DNA of 17,609 bases from UMGS1002 sp964570825. Its GTDB lineage: Bacteria > Bacillota > Clostridia > Oscillospirales > CAG-272. The translations under genes and the position numbers were made by a program. The notes under the pieces were generated by a model that saw only the letters and a program-made list of their open reading frames with translations, searched no databases and had not been told where the DNA came from. Below, in pieces: positions 6,856 to 13,746 of the stretch (position 1 is its first letter; each line of letters opens with the position of its first letter). Location: assembly GCA_964570825.1 (NCBI GenBank), contig CAZMZJ010000028.1:1-17609 (forward strand), given 5' to 3'.

Positions 6856-8196
6856 ATGTTTTCAAAAATACTGGTTGCAAACCGCGGCGAGATAGCGGTC
6901 AGAATAATCCGCGCATGTAAGGAGATGGGAATCACAACAGTTGCAGTTTTCTCGGAAGCGGATAAGGAGGCGCTGCATGTAAGCCTTGCGGACGAAAGCT
7001 ACTGCATCGGAGGCCAGCTTGCAAAGGACAGCTACCTGAATATGGCCGCTATTATTTCGATTGCTCTTGCAACAAAATCAGAGGCAATACATCCAGGCTA
7101 CGGCTTTTTATCGGAAAACCATTGTTTTGCCGAGCTTTGCGAAAAGCACGGCATAGTATTTATCGGACCTCCGGCTGAAGTGATTAGTAAAATGGGCGAC
7201 AAGGATATGGCAAAGCGCACAATGCGTGAGGCGGGAGTGCCGACGATTCCCGGCTGCGATATTGCAGACAGCGTTGAAGCGGCTAAAGAAAACGCCGGGA
7301 AAATAGGCTTCCCGCTGCTTATCAAGGCGAGGGCGGGCGGCGGAGGCAGAGGAATACGTATTGTTTCTTCCGCCGAAGAATTTGAGCGCCAGTATAACGC
7401 CGCTTCGGGAGAAGCGCAAAGCGCTTTCGGTGACGGCGCCGTATACCTTGAAAAATATCTTAAGCCGGTCAAACATATTGAAATGCAGATACTCGCCGAC
7501 AATTTCGGCAATATCGTCTGCCTCGGCGAGAGAGATTGCTCGGCACAGCGAAAAAATCAAAAAATGATTGAGGAAAGCCCATCAGCAATACCCGGCGAAA
7601 TAAGAAAAAAGATGATTGAAGCCTCGGTAAAAGCCGCGCACGCGGCGGGCTACCGCGGTGCCGGGACCATAGAATATTTATACGACACGGAAGGCCGTTT
7701 TTATTTCATGGAAATGAACACCCGTCTTCAGGTTGAGCATCCGGTCACCGAAATGGTAACATGGGTCGACCTTGTAAAGTGGCAGATACGCATCGCCGCA
7801 GGAGTTCCGCTTGACTTCACACAGGATGATGTAATACTGAAGGGACATTCCATCGAGTGCCGCATAAATGCAGAGAATCCTTACCGTAATTTCAGGCCAT
7901 CGGTTGGCAAAATATCAATGCTTCATGTTCCCGGCGGACCGTGGGTGAGATTCGACACCGCCATTTATCAGGGCTATAAAATACCTCCGTACTATGATTC
8001 AATGATTGGGAAACTTATTGTCCACGCAAAAACACGCGACGAGGCGATACGAAAGATGAAGGCAGCTCTCTGCGAGCTGATAATAGAGGGAATCGAACAC
8101 AATGCTGAATTTCAACTCGATCTGCTTTCAGCAGAGGACTTTGAGAGCGGCGCATACACCACCGATTTTGTAAATGAGATGTTAAAATCAATTTAG
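6856..8196 (+). CDS. accC: Biotin carboxylase subunit of acetyl-CoA carboxylase
   Basis: An ATP-grasp enzyme that carboxylates the biotin of AccB using ATP and bicarbonate. Its 446 residues match the stand-alone AccC length. Visible features are ILVANRGEIAVRIIRA (5-20), Lys116, the glycine-rich ATP lid GGGGRGIR (161-168), GERDCSAQRKNQK with Lys236, and EMNTRLQVEHPVTE with Glu286, Asn288 and Arg290. It starts two bases after the fabZ stop. There is no fused carrier or carboxyltransferase domain, which argues against pyruvate or propionyl-CoA carboxylase. A 114-bp gap, AT-rich and without a hairpin or clear promoter, separates it from accD. Confidence 0.97.
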   Translation: MFSKILVANRGEIAVRIIRACKEMGITTVAVFSEADKEALHVSLADESYCIGGQLAKDSYLNMAAIISIALATKSEAIHPGYGFLSENHCFAELCEKHGIVFIGPPAEVISKMGDKDMAKRTMREAGVPTIPGCDIADSVEAAKENAGKIGFPLLIKARAGGGGRGIRIVSSAEEFERQYNAASGEAQSAFGDGAVYLEKYLKPVKHIEMQILADNFGNIVCLGERDCSAQRKNQKMIEESPSAIPGEIRKKMIEASVKAAHAAGYRGAGTIEYLYDTEGRFYFMEMNTRLQVEHPVTEMVTWVDLVKWQIRIAAGVPLDFTQDDVILKGHSIECRINAENPYRNFRPSVGKISMLHVPGGPWVRFDTAIYQGYKIPPYYDSMIGKLIVHAKTRDEAIRKMKAALCELIIEGIEHNAEFQLDLLSAEDFESGAYTTDFVNEMLKSI

Positions 8197-8310
8197 CTTT
8201 ACATTGAGATTATATTGTTTTAATTTTTATTTTGTCATCGTTAAATAGCGGCAATTCGGCCTTGATTTATCCGGCACAATTCTTCATGTCTTTAGAAAGG
8301 CATATCTATT

Positions 8311-9183
8311 ATGATATTCAAGAGACCTTCAAACTCACTTGAGGGGCAGGTCAAAGGTGAAAAAAAAGATAAAAATGAAAAAAAATCGCCGGCAGACGAT
8401 AGTGATTTTTATCCCTGCCCCGGCTGCGGAAAAAATATTTCAAAAATAGATTTGAAAGAAAACCTAAATGTCTGCCCGCTCTGCAGCTATCACCTCAAGC
8501 TCAGCGCACGACGCCGCATCAGCCTTATTTTTGATTCGGACAGTTTTCTCGAATCAGATAAATCCCTCACTTCGGATAACATACTCGATTTTCCGGGATA
8601 TGATGATAAAATTTTATCCGCAAAGGTTGAAAGCGGGGAAAACGAAGGCGTCCTAACCGGAGTGGCGTCGGTGGGCGGAATACGCTGTGCAGTATTTGCC
8701 ATGGAACCGAAATTTATGATGGGGTCGATGGGGCGCGTGGTCGGAGAGAAGATCACACGTCTTTTTGAGTTTGCCCTTGCCGAAAGCCTTCCGGTTGTGG
8801 GATTTACCGTCTCGGGCGGCGCGAGAATGCAGGAGGGAATACTGTCGCTCATGCAGATGGCCAAGACCAGCGGCGCGGTAAAGCGCCACTCGGACGCCGG
8901 CAACCTCTATCTGTGCGTTCTTACCGATCCGACGACGGGAGGAGTGACCGCAAGCTTCGCCATGGAAGGTGACATAATAATATCCGAACCCGGTGCTCTG
9001 ATTTGTTTTGCAGGACCGCGGGTTATTGAGCAGACAATCAGAAAAAAACTGCCCGACGGATTTCAGAAAGCTGAATTTCTGCTTGAAAAGGGCTTTATCG
9101 ACGACATAGTTGACCGCAGAATTATGCGCGATTATATCATAAAAATATTGAAAATGCACGAAAGGCGGGGCGACGCAGTATGA
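8311..9183 (+). CDS. accD: Acetyl-CoA carboxylase carboxyltransferase subunit beta
   Basis: Pairs with AccA to move the carboxyl from carboxybiotin to acetyl-CoA, giving malonyl-CoA. The 290-residue protein starts with a lysine-rich charged tail (residues 11-28) and then the AccD zinc ribbon, with Cys36, Cys39, Cys55 and Cys58. The crotonase-fold core follows, with GGARMQEGILSLMQMAKTS and PTTGGVTASFA. The GPRVIEQT motif near the C terminus is also typical. AAAGG lies eleven bases before the ATG. Its stop overlaps the accA start in an ATGA, so the two subunits are probably made in equal amounts by coupled translation. Confidence 0.97.
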   Translation: MIFKRPSNSLEGQVKGEKKDKNEKKSPADDSDFYPCPGCGKNISKIDLKENLNVCPLCSYHLKLSARRRISLIFDSDSFLESDKSLTSDNILDFPGYDDKILSAKVESGENEGVLTGVASVGGIRCAVFAMEPKFMMGSMGRVVGEKITRLFEFALAESLPVVGFTVSGGARMQEGILSLMQMAKTSGAVKRHSDAGNLYLCVLTDPTTGGVTASFAMEGDIIISEPGALICFAGPRVIEQTIRKKLPDGFQKAEFLLEKGFIDDIVDRRIMRDYIIKILKMHERRGDAV

Positions 9184-9950
9184 CGGCATACGAAAAGGTC
9201 AGCGCAGCAAGGGCAAAAAGCCGCTTCACCTCGAAAGACTTTATTGAAAATATTTTTTCAGGCTTCATTGAAATGCACGGAGACCGTCGCTTTGCGGACG
9301 ATAAAGCGATCATTGCCGGATTGGCGTGGCTTGGCGACAGATGTGTGACTGTTATTGGAGTTGAAAAGGGTAAAGATATCAGGGAAAGAGCCGAACGGAA
9401 TTTCGGCTCGGCGCATCCCGAAGGCTACCGCAAAGCTTTGCGTCAGATGAAGCTTGCTGAAAAATTCGGGCGTCCTGTTATCTGTTTTATAGACACATCT
9501 GGCGCTTATTGCGGGATAGGAGCCGAGGAAAGGGGAGAAGGACAGGCTATTGCCGAAAACCTTACCGAAATGTCAGCTCTGAAAGTCCCTATAATATCAA
9601 TTTTAATCGGTGAAGGCGGAAGCGGAGGCGCGCTGGCTCTTGCCGTTGCAAACGAAGTATGGATGCTTGAAAACTCGGTGTACTCTGTTATTTCTCCAGA
9701 AGGCTGCGCCAGCATACTCTGGAAGGACAGCGGTAAGGTTAAGGAAGCCTGCGAGTGCTTAAAGCTCACTGCCGAAGACATGTTAAAGCTTGGCGTCATC
9801 GAAAAAATTATCCCGGAGGATAAGGAGCTTTTCGGAAATATCAAAAGGGAACTGATTAAAACGATTTTGTTCTACTCTGAATGCGACGGGAAAGAACTTG
9901 TCGACAAAAGATACTCAAGATTCAGAAGGATTGGTGATCTCAGTGATTAA
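9180..9950 (+). CDS. accA: Acetyl-CoA carboxylase carboxyltransferase subunit alpha
   Basis: The alpha half of the carboxyltransferase. At 256 residues it is the short Bacillota form, lacking much of the longer N-terminal region of E. coli AccA (about 319). Key motifs are HGDRRFADD (33-41), AHPEGYRKALR (78-88), IDTSGAYCGIGAEERGE (104-120) and the oxyanion-forming GEGGSGGALALA (144-155). It starts at the ATGA overlap with accD and its end overlaps the probable GTG start of the DegV gene by 8 bp. With accB, accC and accD all present, the whole four-subunit acetyl-CoA carboxylase is encoded here. Confidence 0.97.
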   Translation: MTAYEKVSAARAKSRFTSKDFIENIFSGFIEMHGDRRFADDKAIIAGLAWLGDRCVTVIGVEKGKDIRERAERNFGSAHPEGYRKALRQMKLAEKFGRPVICFIDTSGAYCGIGAEERGEGQAIAENLTEMSALKVPIISILIGEGGSGGALALAVANEVWMLENSVYSVISPEGCASILWKDSGKVKEACECLKLTAEDMLKLGVIEKIIPEDKELFGNIKRELIKTILFYSECDGKELVDKRYSRFRRIGDLSD

Positions 9951-10767
9951 AATCATGACCGACTCGACGGTATATTTAAGGCGTGCCGAAGCCGAGGAGA
10001 TGAATATTAAGATCATTCCCATAATATACACACTTAAAGGCGTCAGGAGTTACGAGTACTATTCGGATACTACAGACGGCTTTGAAAAGTATTTGGCAAG
10101 CGGAGAAAAAATAACAACGTCACAGCCGGGTCCTGCGGTTTTTGCCGACGCTTTCCGTGAGGAGCTGCGGATGGGCAATGAAATACTGTGCATCACTCTT
10201 TCATCGCGTCTTAGCGGGATTTACAACTCCGCGCTGACAGCAGCGCGCGAGGTCAGAAGTCCTAATATATATGTCTTTGACAGCCGTCTCACAGCCGGAG
10301 GATTGTACCTTTTGATTAACGAGGCAAGAAAACTGGCAGAGAGCGGTATGAATATCAAAGATATTATGTTTACATTGCCAAAGATCCGAGATAAAATAAC
10401 AACATATTTTTCAGTTAGTGATATGACTCCACTGCGCGAAAGCGGTAGAATCGGTTTTGTCCGTATGAGCGTCGGAACAATACTGAATATAAAACCGATT
10501 CTCTTTTGCCGCGATGGGGTTGTCGTACACGATTCCACAGTGCATGGAACAAACGAAACTATAAGAAAGCTGATCGAAAAAATGCCTTCCGGTGCAAAGG
10601 GCGCGGTTATCAATTATATCAGCAACAACAGCACGGCAAGCAATCTATATAACATTATGAAATCTAATAATCCGGCTCTCCCTGTGCGCCTGAGCCGGCT
10701 CGGCCCGGTTCTTACTGCTCATCTCGGTCTGCAGGTGCTGGCGGTGTCATATATTACCGACTACTGA
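9943..10767 (+). CDS. DegV-family fatty-acid-binding protein (FakB-like)
   Basis: A 274-residue DegV protein with the family marks: KIMTDST at the N terminus, TTSQPGP, LSSRLSGIYNSA, the DSR segment that follows the ligand pocket, LRESGRIG with the conserved Arg, and a C-terminal GPVLTAHLGL in place of the common GP-x-x-x-x-H-x-GPG. DegV proteins bind one fatty acid; some (FakB of staphylococci and streptococci) present it to the kinase FakA. The GTG at 9943 is chosen because AAGGA (9926-9930) lies 12 bases before it and the product then starts (M)IKIMTDST as in relatives; the ATG at 9955 is the alternative. No FakA/DhaK-like kinase is in the window, so FakB function is inferred from family and from the fatty acid operon. 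Confidence 0.88.
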   Translation: MIKIMTDSTVYLRRAEAEEMNIKIIPIIYTLKGVRSYEYYSDTTDGFEKYLASGEKITTSQPGPAVFADAFREELRMGNEILCITLSSRLSGIYNSALTAAREVRSPNIYVFDSRLTAGGLYLLINEARKLAESGMNIKDIMFTLPKIRDKITTYFSVSDMTPLRESGRIGFVRMSVGTILNIKPILFCRDGVVVHDSTVHGTNETIRKLIEKMPSGAKGAVINYISNNSTASNLYNIMKSNNPALPVRLSRLGPVLTAHLGLQVLAVSYITDY

Positions 10768-10787
10768 GAATGAGGAAGCGGAAAGTT

Positions 10788-11390
10788 ATGAAGATATATT
10801 TTTATGATGCGGTTGACTCGACAAACAATGAAGCGAAAAGAATATTATTGCGTGAAAGCGGCGACGAAAGTAAAAATAAAAACTTTTGCGTGTGCGCCGA
10901 AAGCCAGACAAACGGCAGAGGGCAGTTTGACAGAAGCTTTTTTTCTCCGCCCGGAACCGGGCTTTATTTCAGTGTTTGCCTGCGCCTAAATCATAGAATG
11001 AGCAATTCTTTTATAACACAGACAGCAGCAGTCGCAGTTTGCGACGGTGTCGAGGAGCTTCATGGAATAAAGCTCGGAATAAAGCCTGTCAATGATATTA
11101 TTTATACCGATAGAAAAGTTGGAGGAATACTGGTGGAAACATCGGCGAATGCTTCCGACGAAAGTTATTTCGCAATCTTCGGCATCGGTCTTAATCTATA
11201 TAAACCGTCAGGCGGATTCCCGTCTGAGCTGAGAAATATAGCCGGATACATCTATTCCAATCCGATAGATAAAAATTTACTTAGGGACAAAATTATCGAG
11301 CTGCTTGAGAGTTATACGGCAAATTTTCAGCTCAGCAACATTCTTGTCAAATATCTTGAAAGAGTAATCCCATATGAGCGTAAAAATTAA
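10788..11390 (+). CDS. birA: Biotin-protein ligase, catalytic domain only (BirA/BPL type)
   Basis: Attaches biotin to Lys111 of AccB via biotinyl-AMP. The 200-residue protein has DSTNNEAK (10-17), the biotin/ATP loop as NGRGQFDRSFFSPPG (43-56), IKPVNDI (98-104), DRKVGGILVE with Lys110 (108-117) and GIGLNLY (132-138). There is no N-terminal DNA-binding domain, so it should not be a repressor. The usual C-terminal SH3-like cap is also missing: the protein stops soon after YLERV. The loop departs from the common GRGR form, and Trp of KWPND/KWVND is Pro99-Pro100 shifted to K-P-V-N-D. GAGGAA (10772-10777) selects the ATG at 10788; an in-frame ATG at 10770 lacks a ribosome site. Its end overlaps bioY by 17 bp. 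Confidence 0.88.
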   Translation: MKIYFYDAVDSTNNEAKRILLRESGDESKNKNFCVCAESQTNGRGQFDRSFFSPPGTGLYFSVCLRLNHRMSNSFITQTAAVAVCDGVEELHGIKLGIKPVNDIIYTDRKVGGILVETSANASDESYFAIFGIGLNLYKPSGGFPSELRNIAGYIYSNPIDKNLLRDKIIELLESYTANFQLSNILVKYLERVIPYERKN

Positions 11391-11916
11391 ATGTATTACC
11401 GTAGCAGCCTTTTTTTCCGCACTGATGTGTTTTGGCTCATGGTTGAAAATACCTTTTTTTCCGGTGCCCCTCACGCTTCAGTTTTTCTTTCTTAATACTG
11501 CCATACTGATGCAAAAGCCTATGTACTCAACTCTTTCAATTTCAGCTTATATTTTTTTGGGGCTTGCCGGTCTTCCGGTATTTTCCGGCGGAGGCGGGCC
11601 AGCATATATATTAAGTCCCACGTTTGGATATATCATAGGTTTTTTTCTCGCCGCCGCGCTGTCGGGAACTTTCATCTCAACTGAGAGTAAGGTACTGCAC
11701 AGTTTGATCAATCTTTTAGTGATATATATCTGCGGGTTATCTTATCTGTACCTTATGTCAAACTGCTATCTTGGAAACCGCATCACGCTTTCAAAAACAT
11801 TGATTTACGGTTGTTTAATATTTCTTCCAAGTGATATAATTGAAATAATTATATCATGTACCGTTGTTAAAAAGTTTGAAAGGCATTATGGCCTTATCGG
11901 TGCCGCTGGAAAATAA
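11374..11916 (+). CDS. bioY: BioY-family biotin transporter, substrate-binding membrane subunit
   Basis: The S component that captures biotin in the membrane, usually working with the shared ECF ATPase/EcfT module encoded elsewhere. The 180-residue protein is almost wholly hydrophobic with about six membrane segments and carries the BioY signature: PVPLTLQ (30-36), GLAGLPVFSGGGGP (63-76) and SPTFGYIIGF (81-90). Its start lies within birA (17-bp overlap), so uptake and ligation of biotin are tied together and to acetyl-CoA carboxylase. It is the last gene before the operon terminator. No biotin synthesis genes are present in the window, which is consistent with dependence on uptake but does not prove it. 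Confidence 0.94.
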   Translation: MSVKIKCITVAAFFSALMCFGSWLKIPFFPVPLTLQFFFLNTAILMQKPMYSTLSISAYIFLGLAGLPVFSGGGGPAYILSPTFGYIIGFFLAAALSGTFISTESKVLHSLINLLVIYICGLSYLYLMSNCYLGNRITLSKTLIYGCLIFLPSDIIEIIISCTVVKKFERHYGLIGAAGK

Positions 11917-11924
11917 AAACAAAT

Positions 11925-11952
11925 AAAAAACGCCCCGTACGGGGCGTTTTTT
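11925..11952. terminator. Bidirectional intrinsic terminator ending the fab-acc-bio operon
   Basis: A perfect 12-base-pair stem, A6 plus CGCCCC (11925-11936) with GGGGCG plus T6 (11941-11952), surrounds a GTAC loop. The T run serves the plus-strand operon, and the matching A run gives a T run on the minus strand for the converging zinc-ribbon gene that ends at 11959. Confidence 0.95.
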
Positions 11953-11958
11953 CAGAAA

Positions 11959-12237
11959 TCACTGTCTATTTTTGAAGCAGTTGCTGCAATAAACAGGGCG
12001 GTCTGTGCGCGGTTCGAAGGGAACCTTGCAGGGCTTTCCGCATTCTGCGCATACAGCATCATACATCTGACGGGCACTGCCATTTGAGCTTCCGTTGTTC
12101 TTACGAGCATTGCGGCAGGCCTTGCAGCGCTGCGGCTCATTGGTGAAACCCTTTTCAGCAAAAAATTCCTGCTCGCTGGCAGTAAAAGTGAATTCCTGTC
12201 CGCAATCCTTGCAGACTAAGGTTTTGTCTTTGTACAT
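11959..12237 (-). CDS. Small zinc-ribbon protein with four CxxC pairs
   Basis: A 92-residue soluble protein with two zinc-ribbon units. The first uses Cys9/Cys12 and Cys38/Cys41 (CKDC...CKAC) around an EQEFFAEKGF helix, matching the 'probable zinc-ribbon' family (zf-Tbcl type). The second uses Cys63/Cys66 and Cys84/Cys87 with GKPCKVPFEPRTDRPVYCSNCF, matching the CxxC-CxxC family often seen in Clostridia and candidate phyla. A low-complexity linker (45-56, Asn/Ser/Gly/Arg) joins them. Function is unknown; nucleic-acid or ribosome association is a guess from the fold. AGAGG precedes the ATG by about seven bases, and the gene stands alone between its own promoter and a terminator. Confidence 0.9.
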   Translation of the reverse strand: MYKDKTLVCKDCGQEFTFTASEQEFFAEKGFTNEPQRCKACRNARKNNGSSNGSARQMYDAVCAECGKPCKVPFEPRTDRPVYCSNCFKNRQ

Positions 12238-12258
12238 ATAATACCTCTTAAAAAATAG

Positions 12259-12280
12259 TGCGGCGCTGTCACGCTCCGCA
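12259..12280 (-). other. Hairpin in the 5' leader of the zinc-ribbon gene
   Basis: TGCGG...CCGCA ends and an inner GCG/CGC pair give a stem of about seven base pairs with a two-base bulge and a six-base loop. It sits just after the predicted transcription start and about 20 bases before the ribosome site. It may only protect the 5' end; no known riboswitch is recognised. Confidence 0.35.
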
Positions 12281-12290
12281 CAGTAACTGT

Positions 12291-12319
12291 ATTATACATG
12301 AAAAATTATTTTCTGTCAA
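12291..12319 (-). promoter_or_regulatory. Consensus promoter of the zinc-ribbon gene
   Basis: On the minus strand TTGACA (12314-12319), a 17-bp spacer and TATAAT (12291-12296) match the SigA consensus at all twelve bases. Transcription should start near 12284, giving a leader of about 47 bases. A promoter this good implies a strongly and constitutively made protein. The rest of the gap (12320-12451) is AT-rich with no convincing terminator for the gene that ends at 12452. Confidence 0.9.
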
Positions 12320-12451
12320 GTACTTTCTCAAAAATAATAACCAAAAAAAATATTAATAACCCAGAGCTTTATTATCATGCTTTTATTGAAAGATGCTGGG
12401 ATATAACGGAATCTGATTATTCAGCTATAAACTGATGCTTTATGTTCAGAA

Positions 12452-12793
12452 TCAGACGATATATTCCTGCAGCGCATCATAAACGCAGTTTTCAAAGCTT
12501 TCCGATGACCCCCAGTCGAAACTGAAAATCGCTCCTTTACCGCCGCCGCCGCTGATATAATGCACGCGCGTGCGCCCCTCGGCATTGTCAATAATCACGG
12601 TAAGCAAAAGGCGGTTGCTGACGCGGTAGTAATATTTTTCAAAAACAAGAATCCGACAGATGCTGCCGTCTTTGTTCCTTATTGTGTAATCGTCTTTAAG
12701 CTCGCCGGAAAGACTCCCTTCAATAATATATTTTGTTATTATATTCGCGGCAGATGCCGGATCAACTCTTACATATATTGTATTTCCGTACAT
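12452..12793 (-). CDS. Hypothetical protein, possible DUF6054 family
   Basis: A 113-residue soluble protein without signal peptide or membrane segment. The pattern (an N-terminal helix followed by 'IIEGSLSGELKDDY', a beta-rich middle with 'VFEKYYYRVSNRLLLTVII', then 'ISGGGGKGAIFSFDWGSSESF' and a last helix) resembles DUF6054 proteins as I remember them, including the SGG turn. The match is from memory and weak. It starts 12 bp after the methyltransferase stop with AAGGAG seven bases before the ATG, so it is the second gene of that unit. No function can be given. Confidence 0.8.
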   Translation of the reverse strand: MYGNTIYVRVDPASAANIITKYIIEGSLSGELKDDYTIRNKDGSICRILVFEKYYYRVSNRLLLTVIIDNAEGRTRVHYISGGGGKGAIFSFDWGSSESFENCVYDALQEYIV

Positions 12794-12805
12794 AATGACT
12801 CCTTA

Positions 12806-13522
12806 CTAATTTTTTTTTGCGACAATGAAGCTTGCGCCGTCAATGCTCTCAACAAGATCGGCAGAAACAAATCCGGCTGACCGAAGCAGTCCACATTCGT
12901 GTTCCGCAGTCAGAGGCGTGTCAAAGCTTGTATATACTCCGTCAGGGATGCCCTGTTCCAGACGCTTGGCATTGCAAAAATCCATAAGCAGCTTCTCCTC
13001 CTCGTCGCAGGAGGCTATGTAATCGACATTTATGAATACTCCGCCTGGGACAAGCGCGCTAAATACCTTTTTGAACAGTCCGAGTTTTTTTGCGGGCTTG
13101 AAGTGGTGAAGACTCTCGAAAGATATTGCCGCGTCAAATTTATTCTCGCCAAAATCATACTCAAAATAATCGGCGCAGATTAGCTTAACCTCTGGATGCT
13201 TGACCGACAGCCGAGATAGCATAGTTTCGCATAAATCTATTCCTGTCACACAGAGCCCGTGTTTTACGGCAAGTATGGAGTCAAGCTCAAGGCCGGTCCC
13301 GCAGCCGAGGTCAAGAATGCGTTTCGCTCTATCGGGGATAAGCGAAGGCAGATATTTGTAAGCCCTATTCCATTCCGACATTTTCTGTTCGTAGATATCA
13401 ATGCGTTTGGTGAAAAATTCGGACATAGGCTCGAGCGGAATATCGCGAACAGTACTTAGCCAGCGGCGAAGATCATCCATGTATTTATTTATGTCATCAC
13501 GAATTACAATATTATTTAACAT
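12806..13522 (-). CDS. Class I SAM-dependent methyltransferase
   Basis: A 238-residue protein with an N-terminal helical extension (1-65) and a Rossmann-type methyltransferase core. Motif I is ILDLGCGTGLELD (69-81), the acidic end of strand 2 is GIDLCETML (94-102), motif III region is CADYFEYDF, and SFESLHHF (about 134-141) follows as post-motif; ALVPGGVFINVDY is the usual strand-5 region. The general form is Methyltransf_25/11; the substrate cannot be read from sequence. GGAG eight bases before the ATG fixes the start. It is cotranscribed with the small protein at 12452-12793 from the promoter at 13620-13648. Confidence 0.92.
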   Translation of the reverse strand: MLNNIVIRDDINKYMDDLRRWLSTVRDIPLEPMSEFFTKRIDIYEQKMSEWNRAYKYLPSLIPDRAKRILDLGCGTGLELDSILAVKHGLCVTGIDLCETMLSRLSVKHPEVKLICADYFEYDFGENKFDAAISFESLHHFKPAKKLGLFKKVFSALVPGGVFINVDYIASCDEEEKLLMDFCNAKRLEQGIPDGVYTSFDTPLTAEHECGLLRSAGFVSADLVESIDGASFIVAKKN

Positions 13523-13569
13523 TATTTTCTCCGTATAAATTCAAGTGGAAAATAATTTAGCAGTTATTG

Positions 13570-13605
13570 TGATAGCAATTCCACCGGTATCCAATGATAG
13601 TAATT
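13570..13605. repeat. Two direct repeats in the methyltransferase leader
   Basis: TGATAGCAATT (13570-13580) and TGATAGTAATT (13595-13605) differ by one base and start 25 bp apart, between the promoter and the methyltransferase ATG. Spacing of about two and a half helical turns could suit a regulator, but it could be chance in AT-rich DNA. Confidence 0.4.
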
Positions 13606-13619
13606 ACATACATACATAT

Positions 13620-13648
13620 ATTATACATTATCGGGCAGCCGGTGTCAA
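13620..13648 (-). promoter_or_regulatory. Consensus promoter of the methyltransferase unit
   Basis: On the minus strand TTGACA (13643-13648), a 17-bp spacer and TATAAT (13620-13625) match the SigA consensus at all twelve bases. The start of transcription would be near 13612, leaving a leader of about 90 bases that contains the two direct repeats at 13570-13605. The -35 box lies only about ten bases below the terminator of the preceding oxidoreductase gene. Confidence 0.88.
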
Positions 13649-13657
13649 CGACTGCAA

Positions 13658-13699
13658 AGCAAAACGCCCCGAAGATTATGCCAAGGGGCGCTGTTTGCT
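13658..13699 (-). terminator. Intrinsic terminator of the FAD oxidoreductase gene
   Basis: On the minus strand CGCCCC (13685-13690 complement) pairs with GGGGCG (13665-13670 complement), and an outer AGCAAA/TTTGCT helix extends the stem across a small internal loop. TTTTGCTTT follows the inner stem. It lies 48 bp after the oxidoreductase stop and directly before the methyltransferase promoter, so the two units are separate. The plus strand has no gene here for it to serve. Confidence 0.75.
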
Positions 13700-13746
13700 A
13701 TAATACAATATTTATTGTGGAAATACTGCTTCTTTCATATTCATTT

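Noticed and set aside
8197..8310. Operon break or second promoter between accC and accD
   Set aside because: The 114-bp gap is T-rich but has no hairpin, and no hexamer pair with proper spacing was found; I treat the operon as continuous.
9898..9942. Longer DegV reading from a TTG at 9898
   Set aside because: It would overlap accA by over 50 bp and add residues absent from the family; GTG 9943 has a placed ribosome site and gives the usual N terminus.
12361..12451. Terminator for the DUF6054-like gene
   Set aside because: Only short imperfect pairings (such as CCCAG with CTGGG) without a T run were seen.
12560..13183. Plus-strand open frames opposite the DUF6054-like and methyltransferase genes
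   Set aside because: No ribosome sites or domains, while the minus-strand genes have both plus a consensus promoter.
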